A DNA stretch of 53,840 bases from Halieaceae bacterium. Lineage in GTDB: Bacteria; Pseudomonadota; Gammaproteobacteria; Pseudomonadales; Halieaceae. The DNA is taken from positions 1 to 53,840 of the forward strand of contig CABYND010000013.1 in NCBI GenBank assembly GCA_902520195.1, given 5' to 3'. Of the stretch, positions 1 through 8,204 are shown one piece after another. The notes below the pieces were generated by a model that saw nothing but the letters and a program-made list of their open reading frames with translations, was not told the DNA's origin and did no database searches. The position numbers were made by a program, and so were the translations under genes. The stretch's first letter is position 1. Every line of letters starts with the position of its first letter.

Positions 1-934
1 CGTGCTGGGATTTGAAGTAGCCGGCGTATTGACGGGCCTACCCGCCACCGAGGGCATGCGCGTTTCCCGGGGGGACGTGCTGGCCCAATTGGGGACGGAC
101 CGCCGGCAGGCGCGTCTCGATGCGGCTTCGGCAACCTATAACCGCATTTCAGCCGAGCGGGCTCAAGCGGAAGCGCGTGCTGAGCGAACCGCGCTGCTGG
201 TAGAGGACGGTTCGGCATCTGAACAGGATTACGACGACGCCCGATTCTCAGCGCAGGCACTGGCAGCGGCAGAGCGCACAGCGGCAGCACAACGTCAGTC
301 GGCGCAATTGGAGTTGGATAAAAGCACCTTACGCGCGCCCTATGAAGCCGTGGTAGCGCAACGACTGGCGCAAACCGGGGCGGTGGTCGCGCCCGGCACG
401 CCAGTGCTGCGCTTGGTGACCGCGACGGGCCGGGAGGCACACGTGGGCGTCCCGGCTGACGTGGCGCGGCGACTGGTGCCAGGCGACGCCTACACACTGG
501 TATTAAAGAGCGAGCGCTTCACCGCCGAACTCCGCTCTATCCGCGATGATCTCGACCCCACAACGCTCACGGTTGGCGCTGTGTTTGATCTCCCGGCGAG
601 TACCGCGGTTGCAGTAGGCGAATCAGCGGTGTTGCAGATTGCCGAAACGGTGGATTCTGCGGGAGGCTGGCTGCCCATCTCCGCACTGCTGGAGGCTCCC
701 CGGGGACTTTGGGATGTACTTACGATTACGCCAGACGCCCAAGGTAAGCAGCGTGCGCAACGAGAGAGTGTCGAAATTCTCTACACCCGCGGCAATGAGG
801 TCTTTGTGCGCGGCACCCTCGCAAGCGAGGTGGCCGTGGTGGCCTCTGGCTTGCAGCGCATCAGCCCTGGGGATTTGGTCGAGCCCATCTTCGATAACGC
901 TGCAGCCAACACCGCGGCGGCACCCGGCTCATGA
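1..934 (+). CDS. RND efflux periplasmic adaptor (HlyD/MFP family), 5' truncated by window edge
   Basis: This is a membrane-fusion (periplasmic adaptor) subunit of a tripartite RND pump, expected to link the inner-membrane permease encoded next to an outer-membrane channel. The visible part opens in the first lipoyl half (LGFEVAGVLTGL), followed by an alanine- and glutamate-rich alpha-helical hairpin (about residues 35-105), the second lipoyl half (STLRAPYEAVVAQRLAQTG) and a beta-barrel region. The signal peptide or N-terminal anchor and roughly the first 40-60 residues are missing, so the true start lies left of the window and the GTG at position 2 is not the start. The stop overlaps the start of the permease gene (ATGA), which indicates an operon. 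Substrate cannot be read from the sequence. Confidence 0.9.
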   Translation, partial: VLGFEVAGVLTGLPATEGMRVSRGDVLAQLGTDRRQARLDAASATYNRISAERAQAEARAERTALLVEDGSASEQDYDDARFSAQALAAAERTAAAQRQSAQLELDKSTLRAPYEAVVAQRLAQTGAVVAPGTPVLRLVTATGREAHVGVPADVARRLVPGDAYTLVLKSERFTAELRSIRDDLDPTTLTVGAVFDLPASTAVAVGESAVLQIAETVDSAGGWLPISALLEAPRGLWDVLTITPDAQGKQRAQRESVEILYTRGNEVFVRGTLASEVAVVASGLQRISPGDLVEPIFDNAAANTAAAPGS

Positions 935-3900
935 TCGCGAGACTGCTACACGCCAATACGCGCTATCTGGCGCTGGTCATTCTTGCCATTCTGGTGGTCG
1001 GCTATACCAGCATGAGCGGTATGGCGCGCAAAGAAGATCCTGCCATTACACCTTGGTTCGCCAAAATCCAGATTTTCTTCCCTGGCGCGAGCCCCGCAAG
1101 AGTCGAAGCACTAATCACCAAACCCATGGTCGACGCCCTGCGGGAAGAGCCTGATGTCATGGAGGTTGATGGCACTTCTGCATCCGGTGTGTCACTGATT
1201 TTCGTTGAGGTCGACTACAAAGCCCCCCCGGCCCGACTCAAGCAGATCATGGCTGAGCTGCGAGACGTCGTTGACCGCGTGGCGATGACATTTCCCGCCG
1301 GCGCTTCACCGCCTGACTTCGACGACGAAATCTGGACGGAATTCGTCAAGATCATTGCAATAAGCGGAGCGGACGGCCGCGAGCTTTCGCCGGCTCAACT
1401 GCGGCGCCAATCACTGCTCTTCGCCGACGCAGTGCGTAGCGTGCCGATGACAAGACGGGTCAAACTCTACGGCCTGCCCCATGAAGAGGTACGAGTTGAG
1501 CTCAACGAGACAAGGTTGTCGATGCTGGGTATTTCAATCGGCGAGGTCTCCGCAGCGCTCGCTGAGGCGGATGCCAGGGCCCCTGCTGGCCAGCTAACCG
1601 GAGCAGGCGCCGCCTTGACGGTAGAGCTGACCGGGGAATTTACTGACCTCGAATCAGTGCGCAACGTGATCGTACGCGGCCTGCCCGATGGACGTGCGGT
1701 TCGCATTTCCGATCTCGCTGAAGTGCGCAAAACCGAAGTCACACCCTTTGAGAGCGTTTCACTCTCCAATGGCCAGCGCTCGGTACTTATCGCAGCCGAG
1801 ATGCAACCGGGTTATCAAGTTGACCGATACGGAGCGACGTTCGATACCTTCCTCGAGTCCTACCGTGCCACTGCCCCCAAGGGCGTGAGCATTGAGACCA
1901 GCTTTGATCAGGCGGGCTACACGACTGACCGACTTCAAAGCGTGGGTAAAAATCTGTTGATGGGTATTGCTCTGGTGCTCATGGTGCTACTGGTCACTCT
2001 AGGCTGGCGCGCGGCGCTCGTGGTAGCCGTGATTCTGCCGCTGTGCACGTTGATGTCGATGATCGCCCTCTTCTATCTGAAAATTCCGATTCAGCACATG
2101 TCGGTGACCGGGCTCGTCGTGGCGTTGGGCCTGCTGGTCGACGGCTCCATTGTGATGACCGACGAGATTCGCAAACGCCTTTTGGCGGGATTACCTCCGG
2201 CGGAGGCGATGCGCGGAGCAGTGACACGCATGCGGATTCCACTGATGTCCTCCACTCTGACGACAGTTCTGGCTTTTATCCCCATGGTCTTGCTTCCCGG
2301 TGCCGGGGGGGACTTCCTCGGTTCCATTGCCGTGGCCGTGGTGGCTATGCTGGTGTCTTCTTTCGTGTTGGCGGTTGCCGTGACGCCGGTTCTGGCATCT
2401 CGATGGCTACCTTCAGGTCTCGCACTTGAGCGGCGATGGTGGCGCGCAGGCGCCGAAAACCAAAAATTGACGGATGCCTTCCGGCGCTCTCTCGATTGGT
2501 CTATTCGCAATCCGCTAGGCGCCTTCGCCCTCGCCCTGGCTCTGCCGATGACCGGGTTTCTGAGCCTTGGCACATTGACCCTGCAGTTTTTCCCCGGGAC
2601 CGACCGCGACCAAATGTATCTGGACGTCAAACTGCCCGAGGGGGCATCGATTGACGATTCGCTGGCACTGGTCACCCGGGTTGATGAAAAATTGCGCGCG
2701 GAGCCCCTGATTCGCCGGGTCGACTGGTCGATTGGCGAGAGCCCGCCCGAGTTCTATTACAACCTGCGCGCCAATGTGAAAGGCGTACCGAGCTGGTCCC
2801 GGGCGTTGGTTTTGACCACCGACGAGAACCAGACAGACGCGCTGATCCGGCGGTTGCAAACAGAGATCGATCGGGAATATCCACAGGCGCAGATCCTGGT
2901 TCGCGGTATTGATCAGGGTCCACCCGTGGAAGCGCCACTGGAGGTGCGGCTCTACGGTCCCAGCACGGACATCCTAAAGAAACTTGGGGAACAATTCCGA
3001 CGACGCGTGGCAGCACTGCCCGATGTCACACATACCAAAGTCTCGATGGCTCCGGCCCCGCCGAAAGTGATCTTTGATCTCGACGAGTCAGCACTGAAGC
3101 GCGCGGGACTCAGTAAGGCCGAGGTCGCCAGGGGCATTGAAAGCGCGCTTAAGGGGCGTGTCGGCGGCGAGTTACTTGAGGGCACCGAGAGGTTGCCAGT
3201 CCGGGCGATTCTGAAGCGCGAGGAGTGGGACGGCACCGATGACCTCGCCAATATCCGCATTCCTGTGCAGCGCCGCGGCAGCGACACGCTGGTACCCGCC
3301 GCACCGCTCAGCGCATTAGGCAAGGTGGCACTCATCCCCGATGAGAGCCCCATCGCGCGCAAAAATGGCGACCGACTGAATAATGTGCAGGGGTTTCTCA
3401 AGCGCGGCGTACTGCCCGAGGAAGCCCTGAAAATGCTGGCGGCTGATTTACAGGCCAACCCGATTGCCCTCCCCAGCGGATACTTTTTGGAGTTTGGTGG
3501 CGACAGCCAGGAACGAGGCGAATTGGTTGAAGACCTTATGGCGCCGCTTGGCACGATCCTCGCCGCCATGCTGGCAACCATATTGTTGACCTTTAACTCC
3601 TGGCGACTAACCGGCATCGCATTTGGTGTCACCGGCTGCTCCTTTGGCCTCAGCCTGCTGGCGCTGGCGGTATTCCAGTACCCACTGGGCATTCAGGCGC
3701 TGATCGGTGTCATTGGTTCGGTCGGAGTCTCGATCAACGCAGCGATTATCATCTTGAGCGGGCTCAAGCTGAATGAAGGCGCTGCCGCCGGAGACCCCGA
3801 TGCCATTGTCGATGTCGTGATGGACGCGAGCCGCCATATTGTCTCAACCACGGTCACGACGTTTGGCGGTTTTCTGCCACTCATTCTAGAAGGCAGCGAG

Positions 3901-4074
3901 TTCTGGCCGCCCTTTGCGATGGCCATCGCCGGCGGCGTGCTGCTCTCCACCATCGTGTCCTTCTATTTGGTGCCACCGCTGTTCACGCTGTTGATGCACC
4001 CCGGGCGCCACTTCTTGAAGCCCAAGCCTCAGGTGGCGCCGGAACCGCCTATCGCGCTCAGGGAGGCCGCATGA
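931..4074 (+). CDS. RND efflux transporter permease (AcrB/HAE-1-like)
   Basis: A 1047-residue inner-membrane proton/drug antiporter with the normal RND layout: a first transmembrane helix (about residues 10-28), a large periplasmic loop with the FFPGASP motif, a helix bundle near residues 335-490, a second helix and periplasmic loop, and a C-terminal bundle from about 870. In the fourth helix the proton-relay site reads LLVDGSIVMTDEI: Asp404 is kept, but the second Asp of the usual DD pair is Gly405. Asn or Gly here occurs in some RND branches, so this does not prove inactivity. The gene overlaps the adaptor upstream and the TetR gene downstream by ATGA, so the three are probably co-transcribed and translationally coupled. 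No outer-membrane channel gene is visible. Confidence 0.93.
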   Translation: MIARLLHANTRYLALVILAILVVGYTSMSGMARKEDPAITPWFAKIQIFFPGASPARVEALITKPMVDALREEPDVMEVDGTSASGVSLIFVEVDYKAPPARLKQIMAELRDVVDRVAMTFPAGASPPDFDDEIWTEFVKIIAISGADGRELSPAQLRRQSLLFADAVRSVPMTRRVKLYGLPHEEVRVELNETRLSMLGISIGEVSAALAEADARAPAGQLTGAGAALTVELTGEFTDLESVRNVIVRGLPDGRAVRISDLAEVRKTEVTPFESVSLSNGQRSVLIAAEMQPGYQVDRYGATFDTFLESYRATAPKGVSIETSFDQAGYTTDRLQSVGKNLLMGIALVLMVLLVTLGWRAALVVAVILPLCTLMSMIALFYLKIPIQHMSVTGLVVALGLLVDGSIVMTDEIRKRLLAGLPPAEAMRGAVTRMRIPLMSSTLTTVLAFIPMVLLPGAGGDFLGSIAVAVVAMLVSSFVLAVAVTPVLASRWLPSGLALERRWWRAGAENQKLTDAFRRSLDWSIRNPLGAFALALALPMTGFLSLGTLTLQFFPGTDRDQMYLDVKLPEGASIDDSLALVTRVDEKLRAEPLIRRVDWSIGESPPEFYYNLRANVKGVPSWSRALVLTTDENQTDALIRRLQTEIDREYPQAQILVRGIDQGPPVEAPLEVRLYGPSTDILKKLGEQFRRRVAALPDVTHTKVSMAPAPPKVIFDLDESALKRAGLSKAEVARGIESALKGRVGGELLEGTERLPVRAILKREEWDGTDDLANIRIPVQRRGSDTLVPAAPLSALGKVALIPDESPIARKNGDRLNNVQGFLKRGVLPEEALKMLAADLQANPIALPSGYFLEFGGDSQERGELVEDLMAPLGTILAAMLATILLTFNSWRLTGIAFGVTGCSFGLSLLALAVFQYPLGIQALIGVIGSVGVSINAAIIILSGLKLNEGAAAGDPDAIVDVVMDASRHIVSTTVTTFGGFLPLILEGSEFWPPFAMAIAGGVLLSTIVSFYLVPPLFTLLMHPGRHFLKPKPQVAPEPPIALREAA

Positions 4075-4691
4075 GTCAGGCGCGCTGCAACTATCACCAC
4101 GGTGATCTGCGCAACGCGCTGATTGTGGCCGCCGCCGAGCTCATCGAGCGCGACGGCACATTGGACTTCTCCATGGCGGAGGCGGCCGCGAGCGCGGGGG
4201 TGAGTGCCGCCGCACCCTACCGACACTTTGCCGACAAGGAAGAGTTACTCCGAGCGGTGCGCGAACTCGCCATTTTGGGCTTGGGTTACGCCGCCGCCGA
4301 CACGGCGTCTCAACACCCTGCGGGCTCGATCGACAGCATTCTGGCTATGGGCCACACCTATCTCGGATATGCCCGGGAGAAACGCGCTTTCTTCTCACTC
4401 ATGTGGGAAGACCGTGGTGATATGGCGGAGCGACGCGAGAAAGTGAGCGAGGAACACGGCGGCTTCATGGTGCTGGTTGATCTGGTGCGCGCCTTTTGTG
4501 AGGCGAACGGGCACGCCTCGGTGAACAGCCTGCACCTTGCCACTCAGATCTGGTCGATGGGGCATGGCATTGCCACACTCGAGGCCAACCAACTCCTCGA
4601 CCTCTTTGATCGCTCTATTCAACCCGAGGCGCTACTGGATCAAAGCGTGCGCACCATGCTCGCCGGCGTGGTGAGTGCCTCCGCTCCCTGA
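4071..4691 (+). CDS. TetR/AcrR-family transcriptional regulator with WHG-type C-terminal domain
   Basis: A 206-residue regulator. The N-terminal DNA-binding domain is clear: SMAEAAASAGVSAAAPYRHFADKEELLRAV fits the TetR helix-turn-helix pattern (about residues 33-66). The C-terminal ligand domain carries IWSMGHGIATLE, the WHG signature of the TetR_C_33 group. It is the third gene of the pump operon, overlapping the permease stop by four bases, so it is most simply read as an autoregulatory repressor of this pump. An operator cannot be located because the operon promoter lies left of the window. The inducer is unknown. Confidence 0.9.
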   Translation: MSQARCNYHHGDLRNALIVAAAELIERDGTLDFSMAEAAASAGVSAAAPYRHFADKEELLRAVRELAILGLGYAAADTASQHPAGSIDSILAMGHTYLGYAREKRAFFSLMWEDRGDMAERREKVSEEHGGFMVLVDLVRAFCEANGHASVNSLHLATQIWSMGHGIATLEANQLLDLFDRSIQPEALLDQSVRTMLAGVVSASAP

Positions 4692-4715
4692 CGAGAGTCC
4701 TGCGCACCATTTCAC

Positions 4716-4744
4716 TTGGCCCCACTCTGCTGGGGTGGGATACT
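4716..4744 (+). promoter_or_regulatory. Sigma-70-type promoter for tRNA-Arg(UCU)
   Basis: A -35-like TTGGCC at 4716-4721 and a -10-like GATACT at 4739-4744 are separated by exactly 17 bases and end ten bases before the tRNA. Spacing and position fit a tRNA promoter with transcription starting near 4751. The -35 differs from consensus at several bases, so strength is uncertain. Confidence 0.6.
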
Positions 4745-4753
4745 TTGCCCGCG

Positions 4754-4830
4754 CCGCCCGTAGCACAACTGGATAGTGCAACGGCCTTCTAAGCCGTAGG
4801 TTGCAGGTTCGAGTCCTGCCGGGCGGGCCA
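4754..4830 (+). tRNA. tRNA-Arg (anticodon UCU)
   Basis: A full cloverleaf folds by hand. The 7-bp acceptor stem is CCGCCCG with CGGGCGG and the D stem is GCAC/GTGC. The anticodon stem ACGGC/GCCGT holds loop CTTCTAA (anticodon TCT). The T arm is GCAGG-TTCGAGT-CCTGC, followed by discriminator G and an encoded CCA. Length with CCA is 77. It decodes AGA and AGG. It lies directly upstream of the ASCH/FAD/Rieske cassette; no integrase or duplicated tRNA end was seen nearby. Confidence 0.96.
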
Positions 4831-4927
4831 TCCATTTGTACGACGGCTCCCCTGCTATGAGGGCTAGGCACTGAGCCTGAATTCCGGCACGATTCCGCCG
4901 AGAAACCACTTAACATGCGGAATCACA

Positions 4928-5428
4928 ATGCTCCGCCATATCTTGATCGCCGATGGCCCCGCGCAACCCGATCCGACAGCGATCGATACATTTTGGGAGC
5001 GAGCTCAAAACAAGTTCACCGGGTTGGGAGATGACTATCAAGTCCGCTCTCTCGGCATTGATGCCGAGACCACCACGCAAATCCTCGAATACATCAAAAC
5101 CCGCGACAAAGTGGCGACCTTTAGCTTACCCTGGGTCATCGAGGCGAACGGATTCCCATACTCTGAACCCGGTACGCCCATCTTGCTCTGTGACTACGTC
5201 GGCACACCTCACATCATCGTTCAGCTCACCGATGTGCGCGAAACCACCTTCGGGGACATCGGTTATGCGGAGTCCTCTCTCGATGGCCCACCCGTGCAGG
5301 ACCCGGAGGTATGGATACCGCTCCATCGCAAATATTGGAGCGGTCTGCTGGCCGCTTATGGGCGTGAGTGCTCTGACGATATGCCGGTGCTGATCGAGCC
5401 TTTTAACTACATGGGCGAGGAAATCTGA
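4928..5428 (+). CDS. ASCH-domain protein, coupled to an amine-type oxidoreductase gene
   Basis: A 166-residue soluble protein that reads as a complete ASCH domain. Visible family features are the Lys-x-x-Thr pair (Lys61, Thr64) after a helix, the strand GTPILLCDYVGTPHIIVQL, the FGDIGYAESSLDG segment (Asp110, Glu115), and the Trp...His...Tyr-Trp helix WIPLHRKYW. ASCH domains bind RNA or act on modified nucleosides; the E. coli member YqfB is an N4-acetylcytidine amidohydrolase using Lys, Thr and Glu. Whether this one is an amidohydrolase is inference. Its stop overlaps the next start as TGATG, so it is translationally coupled to the FAD oxidoreductase. That suggests a metabolic rather than RNA-related job. 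An N-terminal extension of about 45 residues precedes the usual domain start. Confidence 0.75.
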   Translation: MLRHILIADGPAQPDPTAIDTFWERAQNKFTGLGDDYQVRSLGIDAETTTQILEYIKTRDKVATFSLPWVIEANGFPYSEPGTPILLCDYVGTPHIIVQLTDVRETTFGDIGYAESSLDGPPVQDPEVWIPLHRKYWSGLLAAYGRECSDDMPVLIEPFNYMGEEI

Positions 5429-6771
5429 TGGCCATTCCTGCGCGCAGCCCCTACATCATCATTGGTGCCGGGATTCACGGGCTCAGCACCGCCTACCACC
5501 TGGCGTTGCAGCTCAAAGCGACTGGTAAGGGTGACGGCCATGACATCATAATTCTCGACAAATCGGGTATCTGCTCGGGCGCGACGGGTATTGCCTGCGG
5601 GGTGATTCGTAATAACTATTTTCAGCCCGCCATGCGCGAGCTGATGGCCCACTCCGTGAACATTTGGGAGAGCGACCCCAAGACCTATAGCTACCATCCC
5701 GTGGGATACATGCAAATCAGCTGCGAATCCATGCGTGAAGATGTGGCGGCGATCCATGCCCAGCAACAGGCGATCGGCTATGAGTCGGTCTTCATCGAGG
5801 GCGCCGCCGAGAGTGCGCGCTATATGAAGGGCTTGTTCTCCGACTGGCGCGCAGAGGGCATCACCTCCATTCTCCATGAGATGCCCGGGGGTTACGCCAA
5901 TAACTCTCGCGCGATGGTTGGCCTCGCAGCGAAAGCCGAGGCGCTGGGCGTGCGCATCATTAGCGGCATTACCGTCAAAGCGCTCAAGAGTGACAATAGT
6001 CATACCATTACAGCCGTCGATACTGACCGGGGGCGCATTGAGTGCGATTACGCCGTGGTCGCGGCAGGTCCCTGGGTCCGCAGCTTCTGGGAAATGCTGG
6101 AACTCCCCATGGAGGTCTGCATCCGTAATCCGGCAACCCATGAGGTGACCCAAGGGATTCCCATGTGGATCTACTGGTCACTGCAAGAAGGCACGCTGGG
6201 CGTCGACCCCAAACGTCAGGTGACCAATGACGGCGCCATGCCGCCCGTCATCCATGTGGATACCGATGCACCGCTTTACTCCGATAAGGATGGCAGGCTC
6301 ATCACCGATCAACTTTGGGGTATCTACTACAAGCCCGATTTTCACTATGGTGGCGTACAGGGCGGAGCCACACCCTTTATCGTCGACAAACCCGCAGCAG
6401 AGGTTTCAGTGGACCCCTACGGGCCGGCCTCACCGGAGTTTGTGGTGGGTGCAGAGTTCGCAGAGATGTGGGTGTCGGCACTGGCGCATTGCCAAGAGCG
6501 TTTCTCAGGCACCCTGCCGCAATTCAAAAAAGACCCCTCGGGCGGCATTGGCGCGTTTACCCCGGACAGCTTTCCGGTATTCGACACCATGCGGGAGAAC
6601 TGCTTCGTCATCGCCGACTCCAACCACGGATACAAGATGATCGGTGTCGGCGAGTTGGTCGCCCAAACTATCTGTGGCGACAAGCCTGGGCTCCTCGGCC
6701 CGTTTCGCTTTTCACGCTATGCAGAGGGCGACCTACACCCTGTCTCCAACAGCCCCTTCCCGTGGAGCTAA
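5428..6771 (+). CDS. FAD-dependent amine-type oxidoreductase (DAO family, sarcosine oxidase beta-like)
   Basis: A 447-residue flavoprotein of the D-amino-acid/sarcosine oxidase fold. The N-terminal dinucleotide site is IIIGAGIHGLSTAYHL (residues 10-25), and a second FAD contact is the AVVAAGPWVRSF segment near residue 212. The C-terminal region contains GGIGAFTPDSFPVFD and NHGYKMIGVGELVAQ, typical of the FAD-closing end of DAO proteins. Such enzymes oxidise secondary or tertiary amines such as sarcosine, dimethylglycine or imino acids. No GcvT folate domain is fused, unlike the large paralogues at the right end of the window. It starts inside the stop of the ASCH gene. A Rieske oxygenase gene follows after 132 bases. 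The substrate is not determinable from sequence. Confidence 0.85.
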   Translation: MAIPARSPYIIIGAGIHGLSTAYHLALQLKATGKGDGHDIIILDKSGICSGATGIACGVIRNNYFQPAMRELMAHSVNIWESDPKTYSYHPVGYMQISCESMREDVAAIHAQQQAIGYESVFIEGAAESARYMKGLFSDWRAEGITSILHEMPGGYANNSRAMVGLAAKAEALGVRIISGITVKALKSDNSHTITAVDTDRGRIECDYAVVAAGPWVRSFWEMLELPMEVCIRNPATHEVTQGIPMWIYWSLQEGTLGVDPKRQVTNDGAMPPVIHVDTDAPLYSDKDGRLITDQLWGIYYKPDFHYGGVQGGATPFIVDKPAAEVSVDPYGPASPEFVVGAEFAEMWVSALAHCQERFSGTLPQFKKDPSGGIGAFTPDSFPVFDTMRENCFVIADSNHGYKMIGVGELVAQTICGDKPGLLGPFRFSRYAEGDLHPVSNSPFPWS

Positions 6772-6903
6772 CCAACTGTTTTAAATGGATTTTATTTAAT
6801 CAGCTGACCTCCATCGCGGCCGAGCATAGCCCGATAAAAAAGGGATTTTCCCCGCTCTAAAGCAGGCGTAAACTCCCGCCAATCAACCCCGACGCAGGCC
6901 GAT

Positions 6904-8109
6904 ATGCACCCGACTGACCCCATCACCTCCACCGCTGAAACCAGCCCTCACGGTGCGGCTGATCCGGCTATTCCTGGCAGTGCCGCGCTACCCAACCGGG
7001 CTTACACCAGCTACGACGACTGGCTGAAAGAGCGGGATACGGTGATCGCTCAGACCTGGGCGGGGCTGGGGTTCAGCAGTGACATTGCCGAACCCGGCAG
7101 CGTTTACCCAGTTATGTTTATGGGACTGCCACTGGTGATGGTGCGTGACCAGCACAATCGCGCTCGAGTATTTCACAATGTGTGCCGCCACCGCGGTATG
7201 CAACTGGTTGCCGAAGCCGGTGACGCGGGTCTGGTTATTCGGTGCCCTTATCACAAGTGGGGCTACGATCTCAGCGGGCAGCTGAAAACGACCCCCAATA
7301 TCGGCGGCATGGGCATACACGAAGTCGCCGGCTTCAATTGCGCTGATCACGCCTTGACCGGGGTCCGTTGTGACGAATCCATGGGCGTGGTCTTTATCAA
7401 TCTATCTGGTGATTCGCCCGCGTTATCAGAATACCTCGAGCCTTTGTTATCGCGCTGGCGCGACCTCGCGGGACCGTCGTTCGACCAACAGCTAATCGCC
7501 GACACCGGTGAGCACGGCTCGATGGAACTGGTGCTTAACAGCAACTACAAGCTGGCGGTGGAGAACTACTGCGAGTCCTATCACCTGCCCTTTGTGCATC
7601 CCGACCTGAATACGTACTCGCCCCTCGATGCGCACTACAACCTAACACTTGATCCGCTCGCCTCAGGTCAAGGCACCCGGGTTTACGACCTGACGCGGGG
7701 AGACAGCGAACCGCTACCGCAGTTTGCAGAGTGGGATAGTGAGCGCCTCAAAACTGCGGAATACCTGTCGCTCTACCCCAACGTATTGCTGGGCATCCAA
7801 GCGGACCACTTCTTTGTCATTCTGCTGATGTCAGAGGCCGTAAATCAGACCCGGGAGCGGCTACAGTTTTTGTATGCCGATACCGCCGCCATTGATGAGA
7901 TTTACAGGGCGCGGCGTGAAAACCTGCACACCGCCTGGTGCATTGTGTTTGCCGAGGACATTTCGGTAGTAGAGGGCATGCAAAGAGGCCGCGCCTCCCC
8001 TGCTTTTGATGGCGGACTGTTTACACCACTCATGGATGTGCCCACGCACCATTTTCACCAGTGGTTTCTCTCGCGTCTGAAGCAGAACACCACCCGCGCG
8101 GTGAGCTGA
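6904..8109 (+). CDS. Rieske [2Fe-2S] non-heme iron oxygenase, alpha subunit
   Basis: A 401-residue ring-hydroxylating/demethylating-type oxygenase component. The Rieske cluster ligands are Cys94-x-His96 (VCRHRG) and Cys114-x2-His117 (CPYHKWGYD). The mononuclear iron site is in VENYCESYHLPFVHPDL (His227, His232), with the third, acidic ligand expected in the later EDISVVEGMQRG segment. The layout resembles choline monooxygenase, carnitine monooxygenase and betaine demethylases as well as aromatic oxygenases, so the substrate is open. Its placement after an amine-type FAD oxidoreductase favours a quaternary or methylated amine. No ferredoxin reductase partner is encoded next to it, so electrons must come from a reductase elsewhere. 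About 30 residues of low-complexity N-terminus precede the conserved part. Confidence 0.88.
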   Translation: MHPTDPITSTAETSPHGAADPAIPGSAALPNRAYTSYDDWLKERDTVIAQTWAGLGFSSDIAEPGSVYPVMFMGLPLVMVRDQHNRARVFHNVCRHRGMQLVAEAGDAGLVIRCPYHKWGYDLSGQLKTTPNIGGMGIHEVAGFNCADHALTGVRCDESMGVVFINLSGDSPALSEYLEPLLSRWRDLAGPSFDQQLIADTGEHGSMELVLNSNYKLAVENYCESYHLPFVHPDLNTYSPLDAHYNLTLDPLASGQGTRVYDLTRGDSEPLPQFAEWDSERLKTAEYLSLYPNVLLGIQADHFFVILLMSEAVNQTRERLQFLYADTAAIDEIYRARRENLHTAWCIVFAEDISVVEGMQRGRASPAFDGGLFTPLMDVPTHHFHQWFLSRLKQNTTRAVS

Positions 8110-8116
8110 CATAAAA

Positions 8117-8138
8117 AACCCCGCAACAAGGCGGGGTT
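8117..8138 (-). terminator. Intrinsic terminator for the minus-strand lipoprotein gene
   Basis: An 8-bp perfect stem AACCCCGC/GCGGGGTT with loop AACAAG. The six A residues on the plus strand (8113-8118) become a U tract for transcripts coming from the right, so it best serves the lipoprotein gene ending at 8205. Lying 7 bases after the Rieske gene stop, it may also slow plus-strand transcription, but no T run follows on that side. Confidence 0.75.
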
Positions 8139-8204
8139 CCCTATACAACGACTTCGACTCTTCAACCGGCGTCAATAAAACGTCAGGTAGTGTGAATCGT
8201 TCTA

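Noticed and set aside
2952..3692. A 246-codon minus-strand frame inside the first RND permease
   Set aside because: Serine/arginine-rich shadow of a clearly conserved gene.
4632..4916. A minus-strand ORF crossing tRNA-Arg(UCU)
   Set aside because: It runs through a perfectly folded tRNA and its promoter, so it cannot be a normal gene.
5407..6153. A 248-codon minus-strand frame over the FAD oxidoreductase
   Set aside because: Antisense to the DAO motifs and histidine/glycine-rich without family features.
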